From Fratercula arctica (taxonomy: Eukaryota; Chordata; Aves; Charadriiformes; Alcidae): 64,000 bases of DNA. The translations under genes and the position numbers were made by a program. The stretch lies in NCBI GenBank assembly GCA_947846985.1, contig CANTUZ010000001.1:33504727-33568726 (forward strand), written 5' to 3'. Positions within the stretch are counted from its first letter, which is position 1. Each line of letters starts with the position of its first letter. This document shows, piece after piece, positions 34,414 to 47,165 of this stretch. The notes beneath the pieces were generated by a model. The model saw nothing but the letters and a program-made list of their open reading frames with translations, made no database searches and was not told the origin of the DNA.

Positions 34414-36587
34414 TTAAATGGATGGCAATGAGCAGCGGGTGTGTGGTGTCTCCTTGCTGCAGAGCAAGAAGGAACAGTGGGTGTCAGACGAAACCTGTTG
34501 GACACATACAGTCCTGAGGTAGTTTCAAAAGAAAGAACAAAGCCCTAAGAGACTCCAAAAAAATTGCCTGCAGTATTAACAGGAGTATCCAAAGCTAGCT
34601 TTTATTTAAATACTGCTCTTGCATGATGCAAAACAGCATGAGATAAGCACTGTAAGTGCTGCAGAGAGAATGCCAGCTCCATTTTTAGGGTGTTTGTCTC
34701 CCAGAAGAATAATCCTCTGTACTTAAAGAAGGACTCTTTTTTTTTTTCTGAATTATTTTGAAATTCAAGCTTGTTGGCTCTGCTTCGTGTCACTGTAACT
34801 TAATCAGCACATGAAAAACTGTCTATATTCCCAGATTCACGTTGTGCAGTTTATATTTCTCATGAAGAAGGCCACTGGGCCTATCAGTATAATTTGTGAT
34901 TAGAATCTGGTATGACGCTAGTGCTACCTCATTTAAGTGAGGTACTGTAGACCACTTCTAGTACCATCAGACCCAGCAGGGCTTACAAAGACCAGTCCAG
35001 TGAAAACAGCTGACATTTTTGGTGACACCAAGCAGCCACTGGACCAGGCTGACAAATGACACAGAGTAGCCTAACTGAGTGATTGTGACTTTTTTCCATC
35101 AGCGATGTAAGAAGTTGGACCCTGGTGACTGTGGACTGGAGGCAGTCTGAGTTGCTCACCCCACTGTTGTTGTCCCACACAGTGTGAGACTGAGTAAACA
35201 TTAATTAAACTTTTCAGTATACCATGACTGTATCAACACCACTCTTTTGGAGAGACGCCTATTCAGCCAGACCAGCCTGGACAGCTTGCTGTTGCTTGTA
35301 TGCTCAGCGGCAGCAGTAATATCACTGGATGTACTGGTCCCTGCCTTTTAGCAGCATGATTTGGATCCATTTTGCCTTTATTTCACCAGGAGCCTCAAAG
35401 AAACCAAGCGGGTCAAGAAGAAAAGCATTCTAACATAAAAGCCTAAGAGTCTAATCTATTGGGAGCAAGAAATTCACAATTCTACATTAAATATTTCATC
35501 CTCTCCTTAGATTCCATTCACACACATGTTTAAAGCATCGGAAAAATCTGAAGATAGTCTAATAACGTCTTCGGGACAAGGACTGCTTGTTCCTTTCTGT
35601 TTGTAAAATGTTTGGCACAACAGGGCTCTGACTCAGAGCCTGTGGGGCACCCAGGAGCGCAGGAGACTGATAGCAGTTAAGGGGTGGACTGTCTGAAGCC
35701 GGGGAATAGTTAGCCACTGGAGCAGTTCCACAGTTCTTCATTCTCCATCAAATTTGGTAAACCATGCTGAACTCGGTGGAAACGCCTCTTGGGGAATCTT
35801 GACTCATCTGCGTGACTATGGCACCCTCCATCAAGCCCTGACACATTTATGGCTAAATGGACTTCACTGCAGTCGTGGTCTGCTGCTGTGTTTTCCATTC
35901 CATAAAATAAACTGCAATACTGTTTTCTCTTCTCCTTTCCAACTTCTGTAATCTAGAAGAACAATAAGCACATATATTGCTTTTATGAGGGAAAGTTCTG
36001 AGAACCTGGCGACTTGCCTGGTCTCCTCATTTGTTTGTGTTGGGGAACAGGCAGGATATTTTGCCACAGCGAAAGAGTGAATAGAGTTCTGTCCCTCTGA
36101 AATCAATTGCTGAGGAGAACAGGACAGAGCCAGAGCGTGTTGAGGTCTTTGGGAGGGACAGAGGGTAATAAATCACCTCGTTATTTCTTGTTTCTCATTA
36201 CAGCCAGTATCAGGAGGAATGTGTCCAATCTCCTTACTGTGTGGTACTGTGTCTGCGTGGGTGTGGGAAGGGTAAACAAGGTTTAGTCCCATTCTGTCAG
36301 CTTTACTCTAATATCCCCTGCTTGGTGCAGATTCTGACATCCTCGCGGCACTGGGAAGGGAGTGTGGATCCTAGATGGATTTCAAAGGGACAAAGAACAG
36401 AAACTGAGCCTCAGCAGTATGGGCAATGGATGGGGAGGACGTGGGAGAAAGCAAACACGAAACGGAATTTTGCACCTCCTGATTTGGGGGCCAGTCCCTG
36501 TATGTGTGACAAAAGCCACCCTGGGGCTGCCTAACTGGGCACAGGATTATTTGCATATCTGCTAGGGCCCTGCCTCATCTCATCCAT
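34414..36587. other. unique non-coding DNA
   Basis: No gene or repeat family recognised apart from a T11-12 run near 34739. Confidence 0.6.
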
Positions 36588-36985
36588 TCATAGAATCATA
36601 GAATCATTTAGGTTGGAAAAGACCCTTGGGATCATCGAGTCCAACCATCAACCCCACTCTACAAACTTCCCCCTTACGCCATATCCCCCAACACCACATC
36701 TAAACGAGTCTTAAACACATTCGGGGATGGTGACTCAACCACCTCCCTGGGCAGCCTATTCCAGTGTCTCACCACTCTTTCTGTGAAGAATTTTTTCCTA
36801 ATGTCCAGTCTAAACCTACCCTGCTGCAGCTTGAAGCCATTCCCTCTTGTTCTATGGCTAATTACCTGTGAGAAGAGACCAGCACCAACCTCTCTACCAT
36901 GTCCTTTCAAGTAGTTGTAGAGAGTGATGAGGTCTCCCCTCAGCCTCCTCTTCCTCAAACTAAACAGTCCCAGCAATACCACCCT
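36588..36985 (-). mobile_element. CR1 LINE, 3' fragment (young subfamily)
   Basis: Minus-strand CR1. Read on its own strand, a 128-codon frame (36674-37060) contains [49 protein letters not shown] and [14 protein letters not shown], then a 3' UTR ending in ATTCTATG repeats at 36588-36605. The ORF2 C-terminal end is intact. It is the same subfamily as the nested tail at 30295-30630 (shared GGGGGATATGGCGTAAGGG-type UTR). Confidence 0.93.
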
Positions 36986-38870
36986 CTGTGATTTTAGAAA
37001 AGTGGATGATTTTATTTTTTTAATTCTTTGTGCCTCTCCTTCCTCAGTTCTCCAAGACAAGCCCTCCTACCTCTCTCCCAGTTTCTAGTGCCCCTTTCTT
37101 TCAACATGGTTCCTGCGCTTAGTGTAAAGAGACAAGAGTAGGCTGAGGCACCTTCCCTTAGTGCTTGACGTATCACTGATATCCATAAACCAGTGAGGGG
37201 TGTTGTACAGCACCACTCAGTGGACATACGCTTGGATTACGGATCCCCAGGAGTAATCCCTTAAACTCCATTGATTCCAGTGTGATTATGTGTAGGCTAA
37301 CATGCTGCCTGCTCTAAGGAGGCCTGAATGAATCCACATGATCATGGGCAGGGTGGACAGAAGCCTCCTGGTGAAGGACTTCTGTTTACATGTTTATTTT
37401 CAGTATGTGGCTGAATTAGGAGTTTCCTTCTCATACAAGTGAGTTATCCCTTGAGTAGTCCCACTGGAACTGTTTGCATCAACATTTTTATTCTGTTATA
37501 AGAACAAAGTTCTCCATCTGCCTCTCATTTGAAGACTGGTGGATCTGTCTGTATCAGACATCCAGGACAGGACTGGGACTAGGTCTACCTGGCTGTCTCC
37601 AAAGAAGAACCTGTGCAACGCTACTTTCAAGTCTGACAGCATCACCACCTGCATCCTCACATGAACTCTTCCCTCTCCTCCAAAGCAGGTAGAAGTGGAA
37701 ATGACTTGTGAAGGTGAAGTCCCTCCTGTAATTATTGGCATCTACAGCTGAGCTATCTCAGGGTGTCAATTCACACTTAAAACTACAGGAGGATTTTCCT
37801 GCTCTCCAAAGCCAGGAAATAGACCGTTTGCATGTTGGATGAGTGTTCATCAAATGAAAAGCACTGGTGGAACTGTTACGTTTCCCTCTCTCCAAATATA
37901 CCCACAGTGGGCTGGTAAAGGCTTATTTGCCCTGTGGTCCAGTGTAGAGGCCTCAACAAGCTTCAGATGAAGTAATCCAAGTGCCAGTAGCAGCTTAGCT
38001 GTGACACCATGGAGTTCCTTAGAGCCAGCTCTCTACCTTACCCCTCCTTTTTTAATAACTCTGATAACTGAAAAAGGAGAAAAAGCATTTCCAGCTTCAC
38101 TCACTCAAGGAACAGATGTTGCTACCAATGGGCTTAACAAAACTGCTGCAACCAAAACCTGTGAGTCATCTAGTTCATCCCCTTTAGCTCAGAATTAGTT
38201 TCAAGAAGGCATTCATTACCTCTTTCACAGTACAGCAAGCTTATCCTCCTGTAAAAGGGAGCAGCTGGGATAAAAAAGGTGTTGGTCTCTCTGCAAAAAA
38301 GTAAGAGAGATCTACAAGGCAAGGACGTGATTTTTCTGTAATGGTTGAGAGATGTCTTGCACGATGTAAGTGCTACTGGAAATATCTTGATAGGAAGAGG
38401 ATCTCTATCTCAATATTTATAGAGGTGCTAACAAATACTGTGAGCTATATCCTAAGATAATGTTTTAGAATGCAGAATTTGACCTTCTCAGGTAGATCTG
38501 GTTTTTCTTCCTCATTTTCATACTGGGAATGTCACATCAGCATGTGGTCTGTGTTGCATAACTGATTAGATTGTATAGGTCTATGTTATCAGGGAAGAAG
38601 GTCAAACAGTGTATCTTTGATCATCTGAATGGTTCATTTGCTGGCTTGTCTCAGCCAGCTCTCTTCAAGACAAGACTGCTCTGGAGGGCCTTGTGCAATG
38701 TGGATATTGTCCACCCTAACGAGCCTACCCCACCTCACGACCTCGACCCCACGGCACTATTTCTGTTTTTAAAGTGATGCCCAGATCACCCGTCAGAATC
38801 TGTTATGTATCCATTTGATTTGAAGATTTCAAAATTACCTCCTCTCATTTTTGCTAAATTCACAAAACTG
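36986..38870. other. unique non-coding DNA
   Basis: Nothing recognised. Confidence 0.6.
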
Positions 38871-38892
38871 CACATAAAGTTCACATAAAGTT
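38871..38892. repeat. perfect 11-bp tandem duplication
   Basis: CACATAAAGTT occurs twice in tandem (38871-38881 and 38882-38892). Confidence 0.95.
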
Positions 38893-40911
38893 TGTGCTAT
38901 ATTAATGTGTTACATGGCAGGAAGTTGAACAATAATTGCTGTAATGTATTTAGCTTTTGTCCCTGCTTTTTATTCTACTGCATTTTCTCGTTCTTTTAAA
39001 TTGTCCCTTTTATCATCAGATCCTCTGCTAGCTTTGATAACTTCAATGAGGCCAAGTTTATAGGTTCTGCATCTTAAATCATCCATTTTCTCATTTTCTG
39101 AGTGCTGACTAAAGACTTCCTTTCACATTTACCCGAATTGTTATGAGTTTTTAAAATGTTCTTTTTAAGGAAAAAAAAAAAAAAAAAAGAGTTTTCTAAA
39201 ATAAAACGAAATTATTTCCTGCTGCTTCTGCTGGATTGAAACAGTCGTTTTGTTGAAACATATTATCCTGTTTAATTGCTTAGTTCCAATGCACATTATT
39301 GGTTTTCCTATGAATACGATGGATTCAGTTTATGACTGTAATGTTGGTGTCAGAGAGGTGTAAACCACTGTGACAGAGTAGGGAGTAAGGTCTCATGGAT
39401 CCAATCAACAGACTTACCTTTACCCTCAGCTCTTAGAGGAGATTTTAGCCATGAGATATTTACTGAATTGTTCTGGAAACTAGCAGTGTGGATTCGTGTG
39501 AGGTGTTTGTGCAGTGCTCCTCCATGCTACGGAGAGCTGACGGCTTGTGTACTTTTTGTACACTGGCTTGGGTGCAGCACCAAGTCCTACGTGGTTTTGC
39601 TGACAGAAGCTTTCTTGGACCACACTACCACAGATAAGCATACACATTAGCACACTGCGACCACTTTACTGAAATCTATAGCATGATGCCACTCAATTAC
39701 TACATTAATTAGTTCCATATACTGAATAATTATAGTTACGGCTAACTGGGCTCTACTGAACAACATGTGGTAATGAAATAGTAAAATTAAATTGCAAAAA
39801 CGTTATGTCATGCTTGACAAAACTTCAACTTGAGATTCTATTAATGTTTCTGGTTTATATTCACTTTTATCTATTATAGTCAGCAAGAGACAATGTTGAA
39901 ATTAGACCATTCTGTGCAACACATTATATTTTGGGCAACAGAATTTAATCTAGGGAAAAGAGAAAGATTCTTTGACTGTTATCCCCTTACCAGTCCCTGT
40001 CTAATAGTTAAGACTGTACTTTTCTGAAGAACAAGCCTTGGAGGATATCTGGATGGAGGCTGGGGTTGGGTTGCTGCCTTGTGCAGAACGGACTTCTGCT
40101 CCACATGATACTTCTTATTCCCACAAATTTCCTGTCCCTAGACAAAAAATTTCTTCCTCTCCTTAATCATCCCCTCAGGGACCAAGGATTACGTGTGAAG
40201 TATATCTGATAGTAGTATTTCATTAGGTCACCCAGTGGTAGAAAAATACTTTCATGTATTCAAAACAGCCTTGGAGACTACATATAGAGACTCGCAGAAT
40301 GCTGCTCATTGAACTGAATTTCACTGAAGGGTAATTTCAAAGAGTATTTTGACACCTAAATCTATTTACAAGATAGTAAAGGGATTAAACTACAAATTAT
40401 AATCCAGTCATATCCAGATGTCTGCTCACACACACACACCTGGCTCATATTGCAGCTCTAGGTAAATACTTTATTACCTTTTGACTTCCTTGTATGAAAC
40501 TTGGTGTAAACCTATCCTATGTTTTAATATATAAACTTTTATGCTGTATCACTGATGACAGAATCTGAGTACTGTTATTTGGTTGCCATGGGTGCTGAGA
40601 GATGGCTAGATTGCAGTGGTAAAAGGATTTTATTTACATCCACCCACACAGCATGTTGTTTGGTGTCCTGGCCAAATACGCATTTGCAGAAGATGAATTT
40701 ACTTAGCTGGGATTTTGTGGTTGTCCTTGGCAGTAGGGGGGAGGGATCATACTCACCTTTGCATGACCATTTGACCTTGAATTAGAAGTGACCTGAGACC
40801 CTCCAGGACACAAAATCCTTTTTCTCTCCGTGCAGTGATTTGGGACCCAAAAGAGAGAGGAAATGGAGAGAGTCAGCGGCAAGCGCAGCTCAGTGGGGAA
40901 CCGGGCATCAG
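38893..40911. other. unique AT-rich DNA
   Basis: No gene or interspersed repeat recognised. Contains an A18 homopolymer (39171-39188) and a short (CA)7 run (40426-40439). Confidence 0.6.
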
Positions 40912-41185
40912 ATCATAGAATCATAGAATCATAGAATCATAAAATGGTTTAGGTTAGAAGGGACCTTAAAGATCATCTAGTTCCAACCCCCCTGCCATGG
41001 GCAGGGACACCTCCCATTACATCAGGTTGCTCAAAGCCCCATCCAGCCTGGCCCTGAACACTTCCAGAGATGAGGCATCCACAGCTTCTCTGGGCAACCT
41101 GTTCCAGTGCCTCACCACCCTCATAGTGAAAAATTTCTTCCTAATATCTAATCTAAATCTACCATCATGCAACCTCAGATGCAAC
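40912..41185 (-). mobile_element. CR1 LINE, 3' fragment
   Basis: Minus-strand CR1 tail. ATAGAATC repeats at 40914-40940 are the complement of the ATTCTATG terminus. They are followed by the complement of the UTR (CTGCCATGGGCAGGGACACC) and of the ORF2 end ([29 protein letters not shown]). The UTR type equals that of the element ending at 31218. Confidence 0.92.
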
Positions 41186-42236
41186 CATGCAGTCCGGTGC
41201 AGCAAGTGGGATGGTGAGGGAGACAAGGGAGATGCCTTTTAAGACAGTGTTGGGCCAGGAGCAAGTCCCCTGTGGCCCTGGAGTGCAAACTCACCTTGTG
41301 TGGGAGGGTAGACAGAGATCGCCAAACCAGGCCCTGCCAGCGTGCCACCAACCCTGGCTCAGTGAGAGCTCTACCCCAAGTATGGTCAGCATAGGTCTGT
41401 CTGCACGGTCCCTGCAAGACTGGTCATCCCACTGGGCTTTGTGAAAAGGGAAAATTGCAGCTTGCAGAGATGCAATTGCTGCAAACCATTTACTGGATGG
41501 TGTTTTTGAGGAAGGTGGAAGATGTGTTGCCAGGAGACGGGAGGTAAAAGGAGCTCTTCTGCTGCTGTGATTTACTAGATGGCTGGGTTAATGTGGGTTT
41601 TGCACCTCACTAGATGGTCATTGTAAGTTTTAATTAATAGTTAGGCCATCTAAATCTTTGCAGATGGGTGTTTTTTAAATTTGAATAAATGAATAAATAC
41701 AGCTTTGAGGCTTGAGCCCAACTCGGCATTTCCAAGTGCAATTCAGAGCTGGCAGGATAGCTTCCATTTTTGATTAGTGATAAATCTAATTGCGAAGGAA
41801 TGGCTGACTTTCAGAGCCGAGACTGTATTACAAGCCATCTGAGGGTAGGAATCAGGCTAAATGAGCCTGATATAATGATTTATTTACTGCAACTCTGATA
41901 CTTTTAGTGATCCATTATAATTGTATAGACAGAGACTTCATTATCCCTTCACGTATCTGTGATCTCTTCAAGGGCTGGGGAGGTGCAGAGCGAGCCCACA
42001 GAGAGGGGAGGGCTCAGAAGGATTCATCCTGCAAGGTGTTGGGCAGGCTGCACCCCTCACCGGTATTTGGTTCTTCACACAATTTCCCCCTGTGAGTTAT
42101 TCAAGTAGGCAGAATATAAATGAATTTATTTTATTAAGGATCTGATAAGGAAAGGTAGTTCATTTCTGTTGGTTAATTAGAATAAACCTCTAACTGAATC
42201 AATGTAAGTAAATGTTTTTACTAGGTTGTTAGAACA
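41186..42236. other. unique non-coding DNA
   Basis: No gene or repeat family recognised. Confidence 0.6.
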
Positions 42237-42258
42237 TTCCCCTGTTAGAACAGGGGAA
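42237..42258. repeat. 22-bp palindrome at the CR1 5' junction
   Basis: TTCCCCTGTT and AACAGGGGAA are perfect 10-bp inverted arms separated by AG. Overlapping this, TGTTAGAACA occurs as a direct repeat at 42227-42236 and 42243-42252. It lies exactly where recognisable CR1 sequence begins. Confidence 0.9.
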
Positions 42259-44578
42259 GTGCCTCACTAGACCTACTGTTCACAAACAGTGAAGGACTAG
42301 TGGGACATGTGGTGGTCAGAGGCCGTCTTGGGTTTAGTGATCATGAAATGGTCAAGTTTTCAACTCATAGTGATGTAAGGAGGGGGGTTAGCGAAACCTC
42401 CACCTTGGACTTCCGGAGGGCGGACTTTGGCCTGTTCAGAACACTGGTTGAGAGAGTCCCTTGGGAGATAGTCCTGAAGGGCAAAGGGCTCCAGGAAGGC
42501 TGGATACTCTTCAAGAAGGAAATCTTAAAGGCCCAGGAGCAGGCTGTCCCCAAGTGTTGCAAGTTTAAAGGGCGGGGAAAATGGCCAGTCTGGATGAATA
42601 AGGAACTTCTGATGGGACTTAGGAATAAAAGGAGGATTTACCACTTTTGGAAGAAGGGACAGGCAACTCAGGAGGAGTACAGAGATCTCATTAGGTTATA
42701 CACAGAGAAAATTAGGAAGTCAAAAGCCCAGCTGCAGCTCAACTTGGCCACTAACATTAAGGTCAACAAAAAAGTTTTTATAAATACATCAACAAAAAGA
42801 GAGTCAGGGAGAATCTCCATCCCTTACTGGATGTGGGGGGGAAAGTTGCAACCAAGGACGAGGAGAAGGCTGAGATACTTAATGCCTCCTTTGCCTCTGT
42901 CTTCAATAGTCAGACCAGCTATCCCCAGGGTGTTCAGCCTCCTGAGCTGGAAGATACGGATGGAGAGCAGAACAACCCACCCATAATCCAGGAGGAAGTA
43001 GTCAATGATCTGCTTCTGCACCTAGACACACAGGAGTCTATGGGGCCAGATAAGATTCACCCAAGAGTACTCAGGGAGCTGGCAGGAGAGCTCACCAAGC
43101 CTCTCTCCATCATTTATCAACAATCCTGGTCAACAGGGGAGGTACCAGATGACTGGAGGGTGGCTAATGTGATGCCCATCTACAAGAAGGGTCGGAAGGA
43201 GGATCCGAGGAACTACAGACCTGTCAGCCTGACCTCGGTACCAGGAAAGATCATGGAGAGGATCATCTTGATTGAGCTCTCACGGGAAGTCAGGGCAGCC
43301 AAGGGATCAGGGCCAGCCAGCACGGGTTTAGGAAAGGGAGGTCCTGCTTCACCAACCTGATCTCTTTCTATGACCATGTGACCCGCCTTCTGGACGCAGG
43401 GAAGGCTGTGGACATTGTCTATCTGGACTTTGGTAAGGCCTTTGACACCGTCCCCCACAGCATTCTCCTGGAGAAGCTGGCGAATCATGGCATAGACAAG
43501 TGTACTCTTCGCTGGGTTAAAAACTGGCTGGATGGCCGTGCCCAGAGAGTTGTGATTAATGGGGTGAAATCCTCTTGGCAGCCGGTCACCAGTGGTGTCC
43601 CTCAGGGCTCAGTTTTGGGGCTAGTTTTGTTTAATATCTTTATTAATGATCTGGATGAGGGGATTGAGTGCACCCTCAGTAAGTTCGCAGATGACACCTA
43701 ACTAGGTGGGAGTGTTGATCTGCTTGAGGGTAGGAAGGCTCTACAGAGGGACCTGGACAGGCTGGATCGATGGGCCAAGGCCAATTGTATGAGGTTTAAT
43801 AAGGACAAGTGCTGGGTCCTGCATTTCAGTCACAACAACCTCCAGCAACGCTACAGGCTTGGGGAAGAGTGGCTGGAAAGCTGCCCAGCAGAAAAGGACC
43901 TGGGGGTGCTGGTGGACGGCCAGCTTAACATGAGCCAGCAGTGTGCCCAGGTGGCCAAGAAGGCCAACAGCATTCTGGCTTGTATCAGGAATAGCGTGAC
44001 CAGCAGGAGTAGGGAAGTGATCGTGCCTCTGTACTCGGCACTGGTGAGGCCTCACCTCGAGTTCTGTGTTCAGTTCTGGCCCCCTCTGTACAAGAGGGAC
44101 ACTGAAGTGCTGGAGCGTGTCCAGAGGAGAGGTACCAAGCTGGTGAGGGGTCTGGAGACCAAGCCATATGAGGAGAGGCTGAGGGAACTGGGCATGTTTA
44201 GTTTGGAGAAGAGGAGGCTGAGGGGAGACCTCATTGCCTGCTACAACTACCTGAAAGGAGGTTGTAGGGAGGTGGGTGTTGGCCTCTTCTCCCAGGTGAA
44301 TAATGACAGGACCAGAGGAAATGGTCTGAAGCTGCGTCAGGGGAGGTTTAGATTAGATATTAGGAAGAATTACTTTACTGAAAGAGTGGTCAGGCACTGG
44401 AACAGGCTGCCCAGGGAGGTGGTTGAGTCACCATCCCTAGAGGTATTTAAGAAACGTGTAGATTTGGCCCTTCAGGGAATGCTCTAGTGACAGAGATTGT
44501 AGAGGGTTATTTTGTGTGTGTATGGTTGGACTTGATGATCTCAAAGGTCCTTTCCAACCATGAAGATTCTAGTCTGAA
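42259..44578 (+). mobile_element. CR1 LINE, long ORF2-bearing copy (EN end, RT, C-term, 3' UTR)
   Basis: The longest and best-kept CR1 here, about 2.3 kb of a roughly 4.5-kb family consensus. ORF2 encodes an APE-type endonuclease followed by a reverse transcriptase that copies element RNA at the nicked target. Seen: the end of the endonuclease with GFSDHEMV (Ser-Asp-His at 42336-42344); a linker; the RT entry block YKKGRKEDPRNYRPVSLTS (about 43180); motif [15 protein letters not shown] (about 43414-43455); motif [12 protein letters not shown]; and an intact motif C F-A-D-D at 43684-43695. The C-terminal region ends at a stop at 44485-44487. Damage: single-base deletions near 42774 and 43295 and a stop codon at 43699-43701 just after motif C. 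The UTR ends in a degenerate GATTCTAG instead of clean ATTCTATG repeats. The 5' half is missing. Inactive. Confidence 0.95.
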
Positions 44579-46957
44579 TGTACTCCTGTACATATGCATA
44601 GCTATCTTAGTTTGGGGGAGGGAGGTGTTTTTAGCAACTACGATATTAATTACGCTTGTAAGAATTTATTTATTCTTTTGGAAATTATTTATTTTTCAAT
44701 TTTAAAAAACTGGGTCTTGGTTTTGACTCAAACCTATACATTTTTGAGAGAAAATTACATCCACAATCTTTGTCATGTCAAGCCCCAAAGAGGGGCTGTA
44801 TCATAATAGCATATCACACCCTATTCTGTCTTCTAAACTAAAGATTACACTTCCCAAGTCAAAGGTTTTCCTTGGAAAAATTGATCCTTTTCTTAGTTGA
44901 ATGCACAATTTTCCTCTGAAAAACAAGCTAGATGGAACTTCGCCGACTAACTGTAGTAGGGCCACTTCAGTTTGCAGGAAAAGTGGTAGCTAGTGCAACC
45001 CTTAGGTAAGTCCCTCTCATAGTTCAACAACAGCAGCAAAAAAAGGCATCAGCAGTGCTGGCTTTGTGCTACTTAAGCCCAAGATGCTTCTACCAGGAAC
45101 ATCTGGACCCCATCCTCTGTTTTATCTCTTCTTCTGGGAGATGGTCCATTGAAGACACACACTAAACCTGAAAAAAGTTTTGAAGCCTCACCAAAGAGTA
45201 GGTTTTCTTCACTTCACCCCCATCCTTGTCACTTTTCAAGAGAATTAGGAAGGCTGATGTGTTGTTCAAGGGGTCCAAGCACAATGTAAGATCACTGGTG
45301 CCCTGTCTAAGGCTGGAGAAGTAGGATGAAGAGTCTTCATTGTTCCTTGCTTGTTTCAGGTAGAAACCCATTTTTTAAGTTGTTAAAGGGATGAAAGTTC
45401 CCCAGGGAATGGAGGAGTAGAACAGCCAGTTAGCATGTCTATTTATCTGCCAAGCTTAAGTAGACATATTGGCGCACATTGAAGACTCTAAAATGGGAGA
45501 GAATGGACTGAAGTACTATTTCTACAGCTACAGTTGATTTGGAGATGGGAGAAAAAGCAAAAACACTGGTCTTGTTCAAGTCATTTTCCTTCAAAACAAA
45601 AATAAAGCTGGTCAGCAAAAAAACCCAGCATGTTAGCAGAGTGGAGCGTTTCAGATGTGGGCCATGCAGTGATGCTCTTAATCCCACATTAAAGTCTGGG
45701 AGTCTGGCAAAGTGTTCTGGCTTTGGACACATCACTACATCAGGTGCCTTTAAAAATCCCAGCCTAAATCATTGCCATGGCCAGATGGGAACAGTTTTAT
45801 GCTGTCTTTTGTAAGCCATTTCTGGACTGTTCCTGTCACAGATCTGCCTTTCCTCCTATCACTTACATCAACACACAGTTCAGAAAAAGCAACCTGGATT
45901 TTTTAATTTTTGTTTTAAAGCTAGGATACATTTTAAAGCTTTAACATGAACAGGAATACACCATGTGCACCTTGTAGGACTTAATCGACGTGAATTCCTA
46001 GATGATATTAGGACAAAGGGAAATAATACAGGTTAATATCAGTTTAATATTATATCCACCAGCGACAGAGTAAGACTCCAACAGAAAGTGATTTTCAGAG
46101 AGGAGCTAGCAGTTCTCAGACGTCTCTTTTCCTGGGATCTTTATGTCTGTACAATCCATCTGATTCACACCAAGAGGAACCCTTTCAACTCAGATGCTCT
46201 TTCTAGCTGAGACTGTCCTAGGGGACTTCTCACCAGCATGGTCCAGGAAGAGAGACTTCTTCTTAGGTAATGTGACCTGGATGACAGGTGGGGGAAATAA
46301 AAATAAATCTGTTCTCAGTTGAATACACATGTGAGGTCCATAGCTGCTGTCCCAGTGGTGGCAAGGCCACATACCCCTAAAAGCTCTGAAAAGCCTGTGC
46401 AGGAGAAGCCTCCCGCAGCACATAATAGCTAGTTTAACCACAGACACAGCAGCACTGGTCAAGGCAGCAGAAGGCTGTAAAACTGACTGGCCTTTGCCAA
46501 TGTGAATGATGGGGTGTGAAGGTACCATTCGCAATTAAAAGCTGGAGCTGCTGAGCCTTCTGTTGGCAGTTGGCTTCTCCCGGTGATGCAGCACTGCTTC
46601 TGCTGGGACCCATGAGAGCAGCAGCAATCCTGTCTGATAAATCAGGGTTATGGTCTCAGCCAGGAGAAGCAAACTGTTTGGCTGGATTCAGCATCTCCTC
46701 CTTTCTTCATCCTAGAAATCTAAATGGTGCATCCAATATTGGGTTTGTCCTACAATAATCTTTAATTGTCTGGGGACTAATCATCCCTGGGTATTCATTG
46801 AACTCATGCAATGCTTGGGAATGCCATTACATATCTCCAGGAGGTGCTGTTCGTTGCTTTCTTTCAGGAAAAGGCTGCAACCCTACTTTAATAGAGCCAC
46901 AAAGCCCAGGATTCCCAGATTTCAAGGAGCTGCAGAGTAAGGAGACAAAAGACATCA
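44579..46957. other. unique non-coding DNA
   Basis: No gene recognised. A short ATG-started frame at 44932-45005 ends in a strong donor (CTTAG|GTAAGT), but it is only 25 codons and has no other support. Confidence 0.55.
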
Positions 46958-47165
46958 GACTTTCTTTACAATGAGGGTGGTGAGACACTGGAACAGGTTG
47001 CCCAGAGAGGTGGTGGAGGCCCCATCCCTGGAGACATTCAAGGCCAGGCTTGATGAGGCTCTGAGCAACCTGATCTAGTTGAAGATGTCCCTGCTTACTG
47101 CAGGGGGGTTGGACTAGATGACCTTTAAAGTTCCTTTCCAACCCAACACATTCTATGATTCTATG
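46958..47165 (+). mobile_element. CR1 LINE, 3' tail
   Basis: About 208 bp from TTTCTTTACAATGAGGGTGG through [22 protein letters not shown] coding sequence and GGGGGGTTGGACTAGATGAC to two ATTCTATG units (47151-47165). Same subfamily as the nested tail at 15153-15345. Confidence 0.92.
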
